Positions 24,325 to 35,466 of a DNA stretch of 64,000 nt are shown here, in pieces. Source of the DNA: Microplitis mediator (taxonomy: Eukaryota; Arthropoda; Insecta; Hymenoptera; Braconidae); assembly GCF_029852145.1 (NCBI RefSeq), contig NC_079969.1, forward strand, positions 17,665,798 to 17,729,797. Direction: 5' to 3'. How positions within the stretch are numbered: position 1 is the stretch's first letter; each line of letters begins with the position of its first letter. The notes beneath the pieces are model-generated. The model had not been told where the DNA came from, did no database searches, and saw nothing but the letters and a program-made list of their open reading frames with translations. The position numbers and the translations under genes were made by a program.

Positions 24325-25579
24325 GTGATTTTAGTATAAAATAACAAAAAATAATTCTTCTTTGAAATTTGTAACTGGGCGTACCTCTGGGCATTTTTAA
24401 AATTGTAATTTCATTTTAACTCTTTCAATTATCAGATTTTTCAATTACACGTTCACATAATCTCATTTATTTACATTCTTACATGTAGTATGTATATAAG
24501 TTATGCACAGAAAATAAACAATTTATTCAAAATTATTCCAACTTCTATTTTGCCTCGTTTACTTCAAAAACAAGAAAAAAATTAGCAAAGCATATGGTTA
24601 ATATACAAATTTAATATCGTAGTTAACGATATACGCGATGTTTTATAGAACTGGTTCGCAATTTAAATAAAATTGTTGAATTATTAGTTATAATGGTGCT
24701 ATGACGCTGGTACATTATTATTATTATCATTATTGTTTTTATAATACAAACTATGATTAGTAAAATTTCCAAGCATCATAAATGAGATAAAAATCTTGAA
24801 ACCTTTAAACAATTAAAATAAACCATAACTTTATGGTTTAATTCAATAAAAACGTGTTCGATAAATATTTTAATAAATTTTTTGTTAATACTAGTTCATT
24901 TAGTTTTAATAATCATCGGCATTAATTATCATTATTAAATGATTTTATGTCCTCATAAATAATCATAAAAAATTAAAGTTGAAATTCAAGTTATTGGCAT
25001 TAAAAATAAATAAAAGTTTAAAGTAATTAGGTATCAGTATGAATGTAATGAGTAATGAAAAATAAGGTGAATATTAAATAAAATAAAGTAAGTCCAAGTA
25101 GTAAACGTAACGATAAAGGTGTCACTAGTATACTTACATACATAAATAAAAATAAGTGTTCATGTGGTATGGAAGTGTGTAAGACCTTGTAACGTTAAGG
25201 ACACACGAGAGGGTACACTTATCTATACACTCTTCCTTTCTGTTCTTCTTATCTTTCTTATACTGTTCAGTTGTACGTTGTGTGTTGAGTGTGGATATGT
25301 ACATATATACGTATTTAGGTTTATTATGTCTTGTGGGTAACGAAAGAGACTCGCAGTCTGAACTGACGAAGTTTCGTTTCTTCTAACCGTTCTAAGTTAA
25401 AGCATTACTAAAGCTAAGAAAATTGATTTTTGATCATCAAACTCACTGATACCGTGGTATTTGAATGGGTGAATTTACAAGAGAGATTAGATAAGACTGG
25501 ACGTACAAAAAACGATTCAGATCATCGTAAATAAAATTTAACACTTATTTCAACTGATAAATCTTATTTTCTTTTTTTT
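24325..25579. other. AT-rich sequence, nothing recognised
   Basis: No gene, tandem array or inverted termini that I can support. Confidence 0.4.
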
Positions 25580-26370
25580 TAACTTCCCGCTAAGAAAATT
25601 GGAGATTTTCGAAAAATCGGGAAGTTATTGCTTTCGGTCCGATTTCCGAAAATCGAATTTCTATCAAATCTTGACGTTTGGAGGTTCTAGGAAGCTATTC
25701 TAACTAATTTCGAGATGATATCTGACTGTATGTATGTATGTATGTATGTATGTATGTATGTATGTATGTATGTATATATGTATGTACGCACGTATCTAAA
25801 TCTCTAACTTTTGAACGGATGAACCGATTTTAATCGTCAAGGTAGCATTCGACGCGGCTTGTCAATATCTGAAAGCTGTTGAGCTCGATCGGTTGGGCTT
25901 GTTCAGAGATATTCAAAAAATCAAGTTTTTTCATAAATGTTTTCTTTTTGATAACTTGTAATGTGCTCGATGGATTGATTCCAAAATCAACTGGGCTCTA
26001 AAACCTCATCAATCAGAATCGGTTCATTCGTTCAAGAGAAACCGTTGTCGAAAGAATTTAAAAAAACTTTATTTTTAGTATTTTTGAAATTTCTCAAAAA
26101 CGACTAGATAAATCAATTCTAAAATTTATCAGCTTTAAAACTCAATAAAACACGCCGATTGCCAGCTTAACCGTCTCAATCGGTCAATTCGTTTGAGAGA
26201 TATTGTTGGAGAAAAAATGGTAAAAAATGTTTTTCTTTGAAAAGAACGGCACATAAAAGTATTTTTAAGCTCAAAGAGCTCGACAATGTATTTACAGTAA
26301 AAATTTTTCGAGCTCAAGGAGCTTGAAAACAGCGGAAAGTTTTAGAGCTGGCCCGCAGGGTCAACCGACC
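25580..26370 (+). repeat. Dispersed repeat R1, plus copy
   Basis: Matches the inverted copy at 16520-17815. It starts AACTTCCCGCTAAGAAAATT, passes through a (TATG)n microsatellite at about 25728-25785, and carries several variants of a phrase that includes TCAAGAGAAACCGTTG. Non-coding; the 60-codon minus frame at 26135-26317 is incidental. Confidence 0.65.
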
Positions 26371-26595
26371 GACCGATTTTTTTCTATACTTTTGCTGAAA
26401 AGTTTAATGGAAATTGAGAATAAAAGCCTTATATGAGACGAGTTACAAACAATCACTATTCAATTATGAAGAAACATATATTTCAAATTCATAAAAATCT
26501 AGAAACCGGCTGACCTTACTGGCCAGTCTTAAAAATTACCCACTGTTCTCCAGCTCCTTGAGCTAGAAAACTTTACTCTAAATATATGATTGAGC

Positions 26596-27576
26596 CCCCA
26601 TGGAAAAAATTTATATGTTGAATATATTAAAAATATATTTCTACATATAAATCATATATAAACGTAATATAACAAATATATACGTCCAATATACTAAATA
26701 TATAAACGAATATATGCTACATATAAAAAAAATATAAATAGAATATATATGGAATATATAACTTTTGGCCGATTTTCGTATATGTAAAATATATGTTCAA
26801 TATAATGAAGTTATATGTATAATATATTTTGTATGGATAATCATCAAGGCAGTAAAAGTTCAAAGAAATATATACAAAATATATTGGCTTTATATTTAAA
26901 ATATAATTAGATAGAATATATTGTGAATATATGTTAAATATATTTAGTTTATAAGGAAAATATGATAATTAAATATAACCAAAATATATGTGACGTATAT
27001 TTGAATTATATTAAAGTTAATTCTCTTACACCGGTGTAATTTTATTTTAACACCGGGCGGAGTTAAAATGAGTCTATTTTTAACACTGCTCTTTTCACAG
27101 TGTATACACCAACTATAATCTGCATATATTTTTTTAGAAATACCTACTTATATTTTTAATATAATTTAAATATACGTCACATATATTTTGGTTATATTTA
27201 ATTATCATATTTTCCTTATAAACTAAAAACATATATTTAACATATATTCAGAATATATTCTATCAATTATATTTTAAATATAAAGCCAATATATTTTGTA
27301 TATATTTCTTTGAACTTTTACTGCCTTGATGATTATCCATACAAAATATATTATACATATAACTTCATTATATTGAACATATATTTTATATATACGAAAA
27401 TCGGCCAAAAGTTATATATTCCATATATATTCTATTTATATTTTTTTATATGTAGCATATATTCGTTTATATTTTCAGTATATTGGACGTATATATTTGT
27501 TATATTACGTTTATATATGATTTATATGTAGTAATATATTTTTAATATATTCAACATATAAATTTTTTCCATGGGG
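26596..27576. mobile_element. 981-bp AT-rich foldback element
   Basis: The ends are CCCCATGG and CCATGGGG. From there two arms of roughly 420-450 bp, made of TATAT-rich words, mirror each other almost completely. The centre (about 27018-27115) is unpaired and holds ACACCGGTGTAA-type words, likely a second small insertion related to the MITE at 51645. GAGC lies on both sides (26592-26595 and 27577-27580), a probable 4-bp target duplication. Its host is R1-like sequence with GAGCTCGAA words. Confidence 0.8.
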
Positions 27577-27580
27577 GAGC

Positions 27581-28610
27581 CCTTTGAGCTTGACAATAAG
27601 TTAAGAAATGTTGGTATTTTCGAGCTCTCCGAGCTCGAAGAAAGTTATGATTCGTATTAATATCCGAGAATTCGAGAAATTGACACTAATCAGTAAGGAA
27701 CGTTTTTAAAAGTTTTGCTCATGTTTATGCTTCATAAATTCTACTATTTTTTAATAGAAATTAATGCAAATGATCATAATAAAGAGTTACGTGAGCATTG
27801 AATCAAACCAGAGCGTTCATATATGAAACACCCGGAAAAATATTGGTATTTTTCTCAAGTGTTTTGTTATTGTCTTCATAAACTACTATTTTTGATGATG
27901 TTTTAGTAATTTTTATTTAATTACTTACGAGAGTTTATGTACACATGACATAATGTTCAAACTTTATCAATATTTTATTATATTACCCTGAAGAAAAATA
28001 TTAATCAGCACTAATGAGAAGCACTAATGCTTCAGCTTCTTCGTGCACGAATAGTTTAGTGTCATTAGTGCGTTTATTGTCATTAATTTGAATTTCTCAA
28101 TATGGAAGTACTGACTTTTCGAAGTGATAATGAGCACTATTAAAACCTGGTCAGCATCTTGACGTAGACAGCATCTCCGTAAGGGTGAAGTGGGGACAGA
28201 GTCCCGAGGCTAGCCCCATGCCCTAAATTATCAGTCAATCAATTCGATCCTCGATTAATTAGTAATAAAACGCGAAGCTTATTCACTTATATAATATCCT
28301 AGCAATTTGCTTGCGATTCTGTTAATACGGGCAAGCTACTTGCATTCTTTGTAAATCGGACAATTGAATTGCGTTACAGTTTGTATTACTAGCGATTCTC
28401 TTGCGATCATACTTTACTGTTCTAGTTTATTAATTATTATAAATAAAGTTAGTTTCATTAAATATTACTGTACGTTACCGGCAATATACATGCATCATGA
28501 AACTACACTGTGCTATTGACATTACGTCACTACTTATATTATTGAAATTCATAATATCGGATAGGTTCGACAACCATCGATCGTCATCGATCGCCGATTA
28601 TTTTCCCCCA
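27581..28610. other. AT-rich sequence with possible LTR-like interior
   Basis: No gene. From about 28150 the composition becomes less AT-rich and leads without a visible break into the repeat at 28611-28842, so part of this may belong to that element. Confidence 0.4.
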
Positions 28611-28842
28611 CGCGGATATGATATTCGGTAGCGTCTCAGTGACACAATACTCAGTACACACTCGTACAATAGAGAGATATACGGAAACTAGCTAGACACA
28701 TATCTAATGCGATCAGCATTACCTTGTATTATATAATTCATTAAATAAAACTAGTTATTTATTATTTTGTCAACACTAATGATTAGAGTCAGATAATTTA
28801 TTTATCGAAGTAGTTAAGTTTCATGAACCTCATCCCAGTCAC
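28611..28842 (-). repeat. LTR-like repeat L2, minus copy
   Basis: Read on the minus strand from GTGACTGGGATGAG, this matches 59054-59144 followed by 63852-64000, the sequence that flanks the DIRS element. It lacks the DIRS insertion and so shows the empty site. Its full length is not known. Confidence 0.7.
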
Positions 28843-29757
28843 AACATTGGTGACTGCCTGACGTGATTCTCAAGAGGACGCCATTTCGTGCACACGTTCC
28901 ACGTGGCGAATAGCACGTTGAGTGTACAACATCGCGTCTCTGCTGATAGCTAATCGCGACATATTAATTCCGCGAGTTCTTTACAACAGTGAAGTGTGTA
29001 AATTAAGTGTTATGCAAGCCTTTTATCACGGCTGGTGCATGGCAGAGAATTTCGGACATATGCCACACTGCCTCAGAAGAGGTTTTAGCGCCCTCTAGAG
29101 TGCGTCAAACCAAGCAAGTGCCACCTTCTACGTGGGTTCTGAGACTATTACTCCAACCGTTAGCGGCGCCCGCATGTTTTGCACTTTGTAACATGCGGCA
29201 ACTCCGTGGTTGCAGGAAGCTAATAGGCACCTCTGCGCGGGCGAAGCCAACTGCTTTCGAATGTCTTAAAAATCCAAGGATAATAGCCTGTACACATTAC
29301 TATCACTAGCTATAGCTAGCAAGTAATATTAACTTGGTGATGACGATAGAGGACAATCTTTTAATAGTTGCCGTCCTAGATCCAAGTGGGATAATGTGGA
29401 AGAAACCCTCTTTAGGGTAATGAGTTATGCTGCAACTCACGACTTATCTGCAGCCTGTAGACCAATACAGGGAATTGGTACCATGGGGGCCCCATTCCAA
29501 GCCCCATTTCGGCCAGAGTCTCTTTATTTCCTGAGATGGAAGGAGTGGGGGGCCCGAGTGAGGTATGACTCGTGGTGGCTGTGGTTAGATACCACACGCA
29601 ATGGGGATTTTTGATAATACCCCCGGTAAATGTCAACTTTTGGTTTCGACTGAGAGTGTCGTCTGGGTAGAAGAGATGAGACTTCGCAGCGCGTATATGC
29701 CTAAAAGGGCGAGGAAACAACTTCTAAAGGGCGGAGGTGGACTTAGGTCCCGTTACA
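28843..29757 (-). repeat. LTR-like repeat L1, minus copy
   Basis: On the minus strand it begins TGTAACGGGACC at 29757, and about 630 bp match the plus copy at 38322-38965. It contains a GC-rich block and an inverted word pair (CTAGCTATAGCTAG, near 29306). Beyond about 29110 the two copies diverge. Frames on both strands (29007-29309, 29396-29614, 29412-29720) follow from GC content and have no domain. Confidence 0.65.
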
Positions 29758-30024
29758 TTAATTAATTAATATGCCACACTGCTTGGTAATTTAAGGGACA
29801 CCATCGGGGTGCAAATTAAATTGTGATAAAAGTGATCAGTGAATTCCTGTGTAAAATACAGTAAATAAAAATTATCGTTCGCGTTAAATTTTCGCTCAGT
29901 GATAATTTTCGTGCGACTCGAATATTCCTAAACAATGAGTTAGCTTCGACGAAAACTTATCCACTTTCAGCGGTATTAAGTTTTGTGTTAGTTTTATAGT
30001 GTTAGTATTACTTATACATTAACT

Positions 30025-30624
30025 ATGTTCGAACCAAAGAAATCAGACGACAAGAAAGAAGATGTCTTTTTGGATGCCAAGCCAGTGATTGTCAACTCTC
30101 TCAAGGCACCTCACTTCAACTCAAAGCGAGTGAGTTCATGGTTCACGCAGCTTTAAGCTCAGTTTGTGATCCACGGCGTAGCAACTGAGAGAGAGAAATT
30201 CAACCACGTGGTTTCTCTCATCAACACTGAGTATGCATGTGAGGTTGAGACCCTCATCATCAACCTACCAACGACGATGACATACGCCGAGTTGAAAGCC
30301 ACGCTCATCGCATGTTACTCAAAGTCAGAAGAAGCTAAACTGCGTCAGCTTCTAGATGGCGAAGCGATCGGTGACCGGTCACCTTCACAGTTCCTCCGCC
30401 ATCTTAAATCGCTCGCGCCGACCATTGATGACGCGGTTCTGAAAGCAAGATGGCTGGCAAACTTGCCCAAGATGACACAAGAGCTTCTAGCTATTTCGTC
30501 ATCAACAGTCACCATCGACCAGTTAGCCAAAACAGCTGACAAGCTACATGAGATGTTTCCAGTGACTCACACTGCTGCGGTTGCTTCGTCATCTTCACAG
30601 GAGACGATCGCGCTGCAGAAATAA
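30025..30624 (+). pseudogene. Ty3/gypsy B gag
   Basis: A frame starting ATG at 30025 (MFEPKKSDDKKED...) runs to a stop at 30624 with one in-frame TAA at 30154. The product resembles the gag of insect gypsy elements: an N-terminal capsid-like segment (SWFTQL), then VETLIINLPTTMTYAELKA and LRQLLDGEAIGDRSPSQFLR near residues 70-120. Gag packages the element RNA. The expected Cys-rich nucleocapsid part lies downstream and is disrupted by a scrap of L1 LTR at about 30636-30690, followed by PGCKFARNVNESHW at about 30728. Protease and RT follow on the same strand. Confidence 0.75.
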
Positions 30625-30841
30625 GTATGGCTCTGGTTAGATACCACACGCAATGGGGATTTTTGGTCCACGTTACATTAATTAATTACCACACCAAGGT
30701 TAGTAAAACCACGTACAAACGTACGCCAGGATGCAAGTTTGCGAGAAACGTGAATGAGAGTCACTGGCCGCGAAAAGCGACTCTCTCGCATCTTCTAACC
30801 GCCTATTCGTCGTCGATCTAACCACGAATACACAATACCTC

Positions 30842-31559
30842 GTGGTTTCTGGTTCAGATCTCTCTGTTTATCTATACGGGCGTATGAAATGCAAGCCTAC
30901 CCTAGTAGGATACCAACTTCACGAAGCAAATGACTCGTTGATTGAATCATACGGTTGCATCACACTGTCGATAAATCTCGGCTTACGTCAAGAACTTATT
31001 TGGAGATTTATGATCGCTGACGTCACGAAACCAATCATTGGTGCCGATTTTTTAAGTCATTTTAAGTTGTTAATCGACTTCAAACAAACAATTATGTGAC
31101 GGCTCGACTGGTCTCCAAACACGCGTGGATTGAATACGCTCGGATGCAAAGTGCATTAAATTAATCGAAGGTAATACAGTTTACCATAGACTGTTATCAA
31201 ACTATCCGGCCATAACTCGACCTGAAGGAATAACTTCAGCCCAGATGCATTCCACAGTGCATCATATTAAGACGACATCTGGACCCCCAGTATCGTGCAA
31301 AGCGCGACGTCTTGCGCCAAATAAATTGAAAATCACGCCAGAAGAATTTCGCAAGATGGTTTAACTGGGTATCGCACGTTCATCAACCAGTTTATGGGCG
31401 TCTCCACTCCATCTTGTACCCACGAAATCTGGAGATCGGCGACCATATGGTGAATATCGACCACTCAATACGCGCACGGTACACAATGACTACCCGTCCC
31501 GACGACTCGACGATTTTACCGCTACCCTGCATGGTAAAAATATATTTTCAGTGCTAGAT
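30842..31559 (+). pseudogene. Gypsy B protease and N-terminal RT
   Basis: The protease segment (30842-31099) has the SGSDLSVYL active-site region, where the usual D-T/S-G reads SGSD, and the FMIADVTKPIIGADFLSHF block typical of gypsy proteases. After a frame break, RT fingers begin at about 31235 (TSAQMHSTVHHIKTTSGPP) and continue through YGEYRPLNTRT near 31447 to FSVLD at 31559. The frame stops where the L5 element begins, and homology resumes at 33366. One in-frame stop lies near 31362. Protease would process the Gag-Pol precursor. Confidence 0.8.
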
Positions 31560-33361
31560 TATAACCGGGTACCCCTCGACTTCCGTGGTCTTGACGACGA
31601 GGCTTACGAGGTCACAATTTGGACACCTTGTGAACTCAAAAGTTCTAAGGGCGCCACTGAGAGTAAAATTGCACGATCTCTCAGTATCGTGTGCGAGGCA
31701 AACAAAGCAGAGAACAAAATAAATCTCGAGGATGAGTCCGAAAATCTCCTTATCAAGGCTGGACCACACAGCTGCAGAGTTAGGTTCTCATTGTAATTTA
31801 ATCAACCACTTAATGAGTGGTCGCCAGACTCAACATCATTAGTCGATCGAGAAAAATTATTTCAATAAATTATATAAAATATATCCAAATTTATTCATAA
31901 CAATTTTGTGGCAAACAGATATGCTTTCTACTTAATATTAATTATCTTTAACAATAATAAAACTTTAAGTTTCCCGACAATTTTAACGTGTTAATAATTT
32001 TCATAAATTTTCATATTAATTTCTTAAATCTCTATGATTATTATTACTTCCTTTATTTTTTAACAATTTGCTGGCGAGGAAAAATTTAATACCAGATCAC
32101 ACACACACACACAATATGTTTGCAATTATAAAATTTATTACCACCTAAAGTTCTGGGTTTTTATTTTCTTAAAGTTTCCAGTGATGCGGTCGGTAAGACT
32201 CAGCACCAAGGTCACAATGTTTAATAATTTCTACCAAACTAAATTTCAGCACCTCCTAGAGAACGGTCTGTGGGACTCAGTATCTCTAAGAGAATACCTG
32301 CTAAATCAATTGTAATTTAAATTTTAAAATTATTAATTATTAATTAATTAATCAGTGGTCGTTAGACTCGACTGAATTAATTACTTAATATGACGCTACC
32401 TAACAAAGACAAACCCAGACACTTAGACAAAATGGCGACCGAATACTCTCGAACCCACTCCGCGAAAACGATAAATTTTATCTCAAAGCTATACGTATAT
32501 AAATGTACGATTTTCCTAATTATAATTTATATTTAAATTAGAGAATAATAATAAATTTAATTGACCAAGATGTTTTCCAAATTTACCGAAGAAGTCACAG
32601 GTGTCGATGATGAAGCCATGAGATGTTGTAAGGACGCCACTCGTGCTTCCTGACGCCGGCTGCCGATGTTGTCGGATCTTTTTCTGCTGCGATGAATATA
32701 ATTTTTCTTAATTAATTACGCGGTTGTGAAACTCAGTGCAATTTTAATTTTATTGAAAAAGAGATCTCGACAAAAGTCACAACAAACGTGGACTTCGAGA
32801 CTGGTGTATCCGGGGTCAGATATAGACTCACCGTTTTTATTATCAGACACGGGGTCTTTTCGACTCGCCGTTAATTCTTATTGTTTCAATATTCGCTGCC
32901 TTTATTTGTATAAAACCCACTGTTACTAATTTTATTGTCTGATACGGGGTCTCACGACTCACCGTAAATTGTAATTTATTTCCTTTGTTTTATTCTGCTG
33001 TTAGCAACAATTTTATTATTTTTTTGATGCGTCTGATCTGTTGTAGCACCAGGTAGTGAGTGACGCTCGAGTGCGTCTCGGTGCGCTGCGAAGCCGGCAT
33101 CCTCACTCTTAATTCCATCTCAGGCTCGTGTCATCCAGATTTCAAATAACTTTTATTTCTAGAAATGGCGGGACTCGGGGCCCCGTAGAGTACCCATTCG
33201 TCACACGGCCAAAACGTATCAACCGATTAGTTAGAGTTTTATATTATCGATCTCTAACGGCGTGGGGACAATGGTGATGCGTGGGCCGAGAGCGCAGTCG
33301 AATACAATTCAAATTCAAATATTTTATAAAATTTATTTATTTAAATAAAATCCCTGTTACA
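31560..33361 (-). mobile_element. Solo LTR-like element L5 (1802 bp)
   Basis: Ends are TATAACCGGG (left) and CCTGTTACA (right), inverted copies of each other; on the minus strand the element starts TGTAACAGG. AGAT flanks both sides (31556-31559 and 33362-33365), and removing one copy restores the RT reading frame. It carries the conserved word TAAGGGCGCCACT (31646-31658). L6 is its close relative. No coding capacity. Confidence 0.85.
31811..32966. repeat. Hairpin array, GGTC-N-GACTC loops (in L5)
   Basis: At least six hairpins enclose GGTCnnnnnGACTC-like loops with different stems: TAATGA/TCATTA (31811-31841), TAGAGA/TCTCTA (32257-32288), CAGT/ACTG (32353-32374), an imperfect AATTACGC/GTGCAATT near 32716, ACGG/CCGT (32849-32871) and TACGG/CCGTA (32943-32966). 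A weaker member lies near 32186. They are spread over about 1.15 kb. Confidence 0.75.
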
Positions 33362-33365
33362 AGAT

Positions 33366-33477
33366 TTGGTTAGAGCCTTCAACTGAATCCTCGTCGCCGA
33401 AGAAGACATCGAGAAGACAGCCATCATCACACCTTTTGGCTTGTTCAAATTCCCATACATGACGTTTGGACTTCAAG
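33366..33477 (+). pseudogene. Gypsy B RT middle fragment
   Basis: This 112-bp piece of RT lies between two solo LTRs. It translates as LVRAFN, a stop, then VAEEDIEKTAIITPFGLFK and ends in TFGLQ, the fingers-to-palm part of gypsy RT. Both ends join in frame to the flanking gypsy B pieces once L5 and L4, each with one target copy, are discounted. Confidence 0.85.
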
Positions 33478-35462
33478 TGTAACGGGGTAAATTGAACTTA
33501 CCGCGTTCAAATAAATTCAAAATAAAATCTAATGTTCACACCGTCGATATAGTTGCAATACCACCCAGGGTTATCCGCGTAGGTTGCGACTAGTCGACCG
33601 GAGAGTGAAAATTGGAGGCTCGTCTGTCAGTCCCCAATTAGCGTTAAGTAGGAGTGACCGATAACCGAAGACACCCGAAGTCATGCGGGGTGTAAGATTT
33701 TATAAACGGAAGCCGGAACGAAAAGCGGCACTTGTCACGAGAGCGACCGGACCGTCAAGACGTAGAAAAGTGAGTGTACAACTGGATAGACGCCACCAAC
33801 GGACACTGTAAATTCAACAGGTAATTATTTAATTGCGACTTGGGTTTTCGATTGTGGAACCAAGCGATAATTATTACCAAATTGTATATAAAATACCAGG
33901 CAGGTAGCCGGTATTTCCCTGGCAAAATTACTTATTGTATTTGAAAAACAGGTGAAGGAGAGAACGCGGGTTGGTGTGAGAGAAAGAGAGCGAGAGGACA
34001 AAGACAAGACAGAACGAGACATAAAAACGCAAAGGGAACAGACAAGGGAAAATATCCATAGACCCAGGACCCGATATCAAGACGAATAACAAGATGAGGA
34101 CAAAATCAGCAGAAAATTAATTGTGTAAAGGTATTTATATAAATTTATTCCAGGCCGTAAGCCGGAAAAATTTATTAAGTATTTAGTCGTATATCTGGTA
34201 TCGTCGCATTGTAATTAATTTGGGAAATTAACAATTATAAATTTGGCTAGAATTAATTATATAAATTAATTAAATTAATTGACTCCAGGCAGGTTGCCAG
34301 AGCTATTGCGTAGTAAAATATTTCCAGGCAGTTCGCCGGAAATGTTCTTAAAATTTCCAGGTAGATCGCGTAAACCACGCCCCGGAAATTATTGAGTCTA
34401 GTCAATAATCGAGTCGATAGAATTAAATCAATAAATTAATTAATAAGATAATTATAAATAAATAAAATTAAAATAAAGAAAGTTAATGTCTCGGAAATAA
34501 ATATCAAGTCCGTAGTCAAGGTCACCGGTAGTGACAAGTCAAACTATGAATTAAGGAAATTTAATTTAAATAAAATAATTAATTAAGTAAATAAATAAAT
34601 TAAGTAAGGAAACTAAATGGATTAACCAAAAAAGGAAATTTAAGAATCAACTCGATACTAAAATAATCGAAAACTTGGAGGAATGAAACGTTGATAAAGT
34701 TTGGGAAAAGTTATCGAACAGAGTAAAACTAAAACAAGTATAGGAGTAATTCAAAGTAAATAATTAATTAATTGACTTAATCTCTTTAATCAAAATATTT
34801 AATTAATTAATTCATTTATTAAAAAGTTGTCGTGGTAGAAATTAGTCGATGGCAGAACGCCATTTAGTTATAAACTCAGAGTGAGTGAAAAATAGTCCAG
34901 GGGACTGAGTGAGTGTGTGTGTGTAAAATAGATCGGGATGATCAAGATTTGTAAAACTAGAAAATAAGGTCTCGTGAAGGTTAAGCGATTTTAAATTTAG
35001 TGCCAAAGGTAGTTGGCTAATAAGGTCTGAGAGTGGGTGTGTGTGATATGCCAAAGGTAACGGCTATATTTTAATTATTGCGGGTTATTAATTAGAATTG
35101 GTTTTAAGTGAAATATTGCGGGTCATAAATAAAATAAAAGGTTTATAAGGTTTATAGTTATAAGGTTTATAAAAAGTTATAAGGATTAATTAAGATATAA
35201 GGCTTATAAGGTTTAAAAAGGTTATAAGGTTTACAAGGTTATAAGATAAAAGGTGAAAAAGGTTCAATTAAATAAAAGGTATAAAAGTGAACGTTAAAAT
35301 TATATTGATTTATTAATAAATTATCCTTCCTCTTCCTTCCCTTACAATTGACAAAAATTACACCGACCCTGACGATCCAAGATCCGGCTCTGGGTGGCCG
35401 TTATTACTTCCAGTGGCGCCCTTAGTAAGGACGACCAGAGTAACAGCAATAGCCCTGTTATA
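33478..35462 (+). mobile_element. Solo LTR-like element L4 (1985 bp)
   Basis: Begins TGTAACGGGG and ends CCCTGTTATA, with CAAG duplicated on both sides (33474-33477 and 35463-35466). It interrupts the gypsy B RT just before the palm. AGTGGCGCCCTTA occurs at 35412-35424. L3 is the closest relative: both have a GT-rich stretch, AGGC...GCC and AGGTAG hairpins, and TCTTCCTTC before the 3' end. Non-coding. Confidence 0.85.
33891..34390 (+). repeat. Hairpin array, AGGC...GCC loops (in L4)
   Basis: Hairpins: AAATACC/GGTATTT (33891-33916, loop AGGCAGGTAGCC); TTCC/GGAA extended by AAATTT/AAATTT (34141-34173, loop AGGCCGTAAGCC); ATTTCC/GGAAAT (34320-34343, loop AGGCAGTTCGCC); AATTTCC/GGAAATT (34352-34390, longer loop beginning AGGTAG and ending CGCCCC). 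A weaker one with loop AGGCAGGTTGCC lies near 34286. An AGGTAG hairpin of the other class, GCCAA/TTGGC, lies at 35002-35017. Confidence 0.8.
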
Positions 35463-35466
35463 CAAG

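Noticed and set aside
29396..29720. Conserved-looking frames in the L1 repeat, repeated at 38441-38665
   Set aside because: Both strands are open over the same GC-rich DNA, and conservation is explained by the two repeat copies.
35412..35424. TGGCGCCC as a tRNA-Lys-type primer-binding site directly after an LTR
   Set aside because: The element continues 38 bp further to CCCTGTTATA and then the CAAG target copy, so the word is inside the LTR, not after it.
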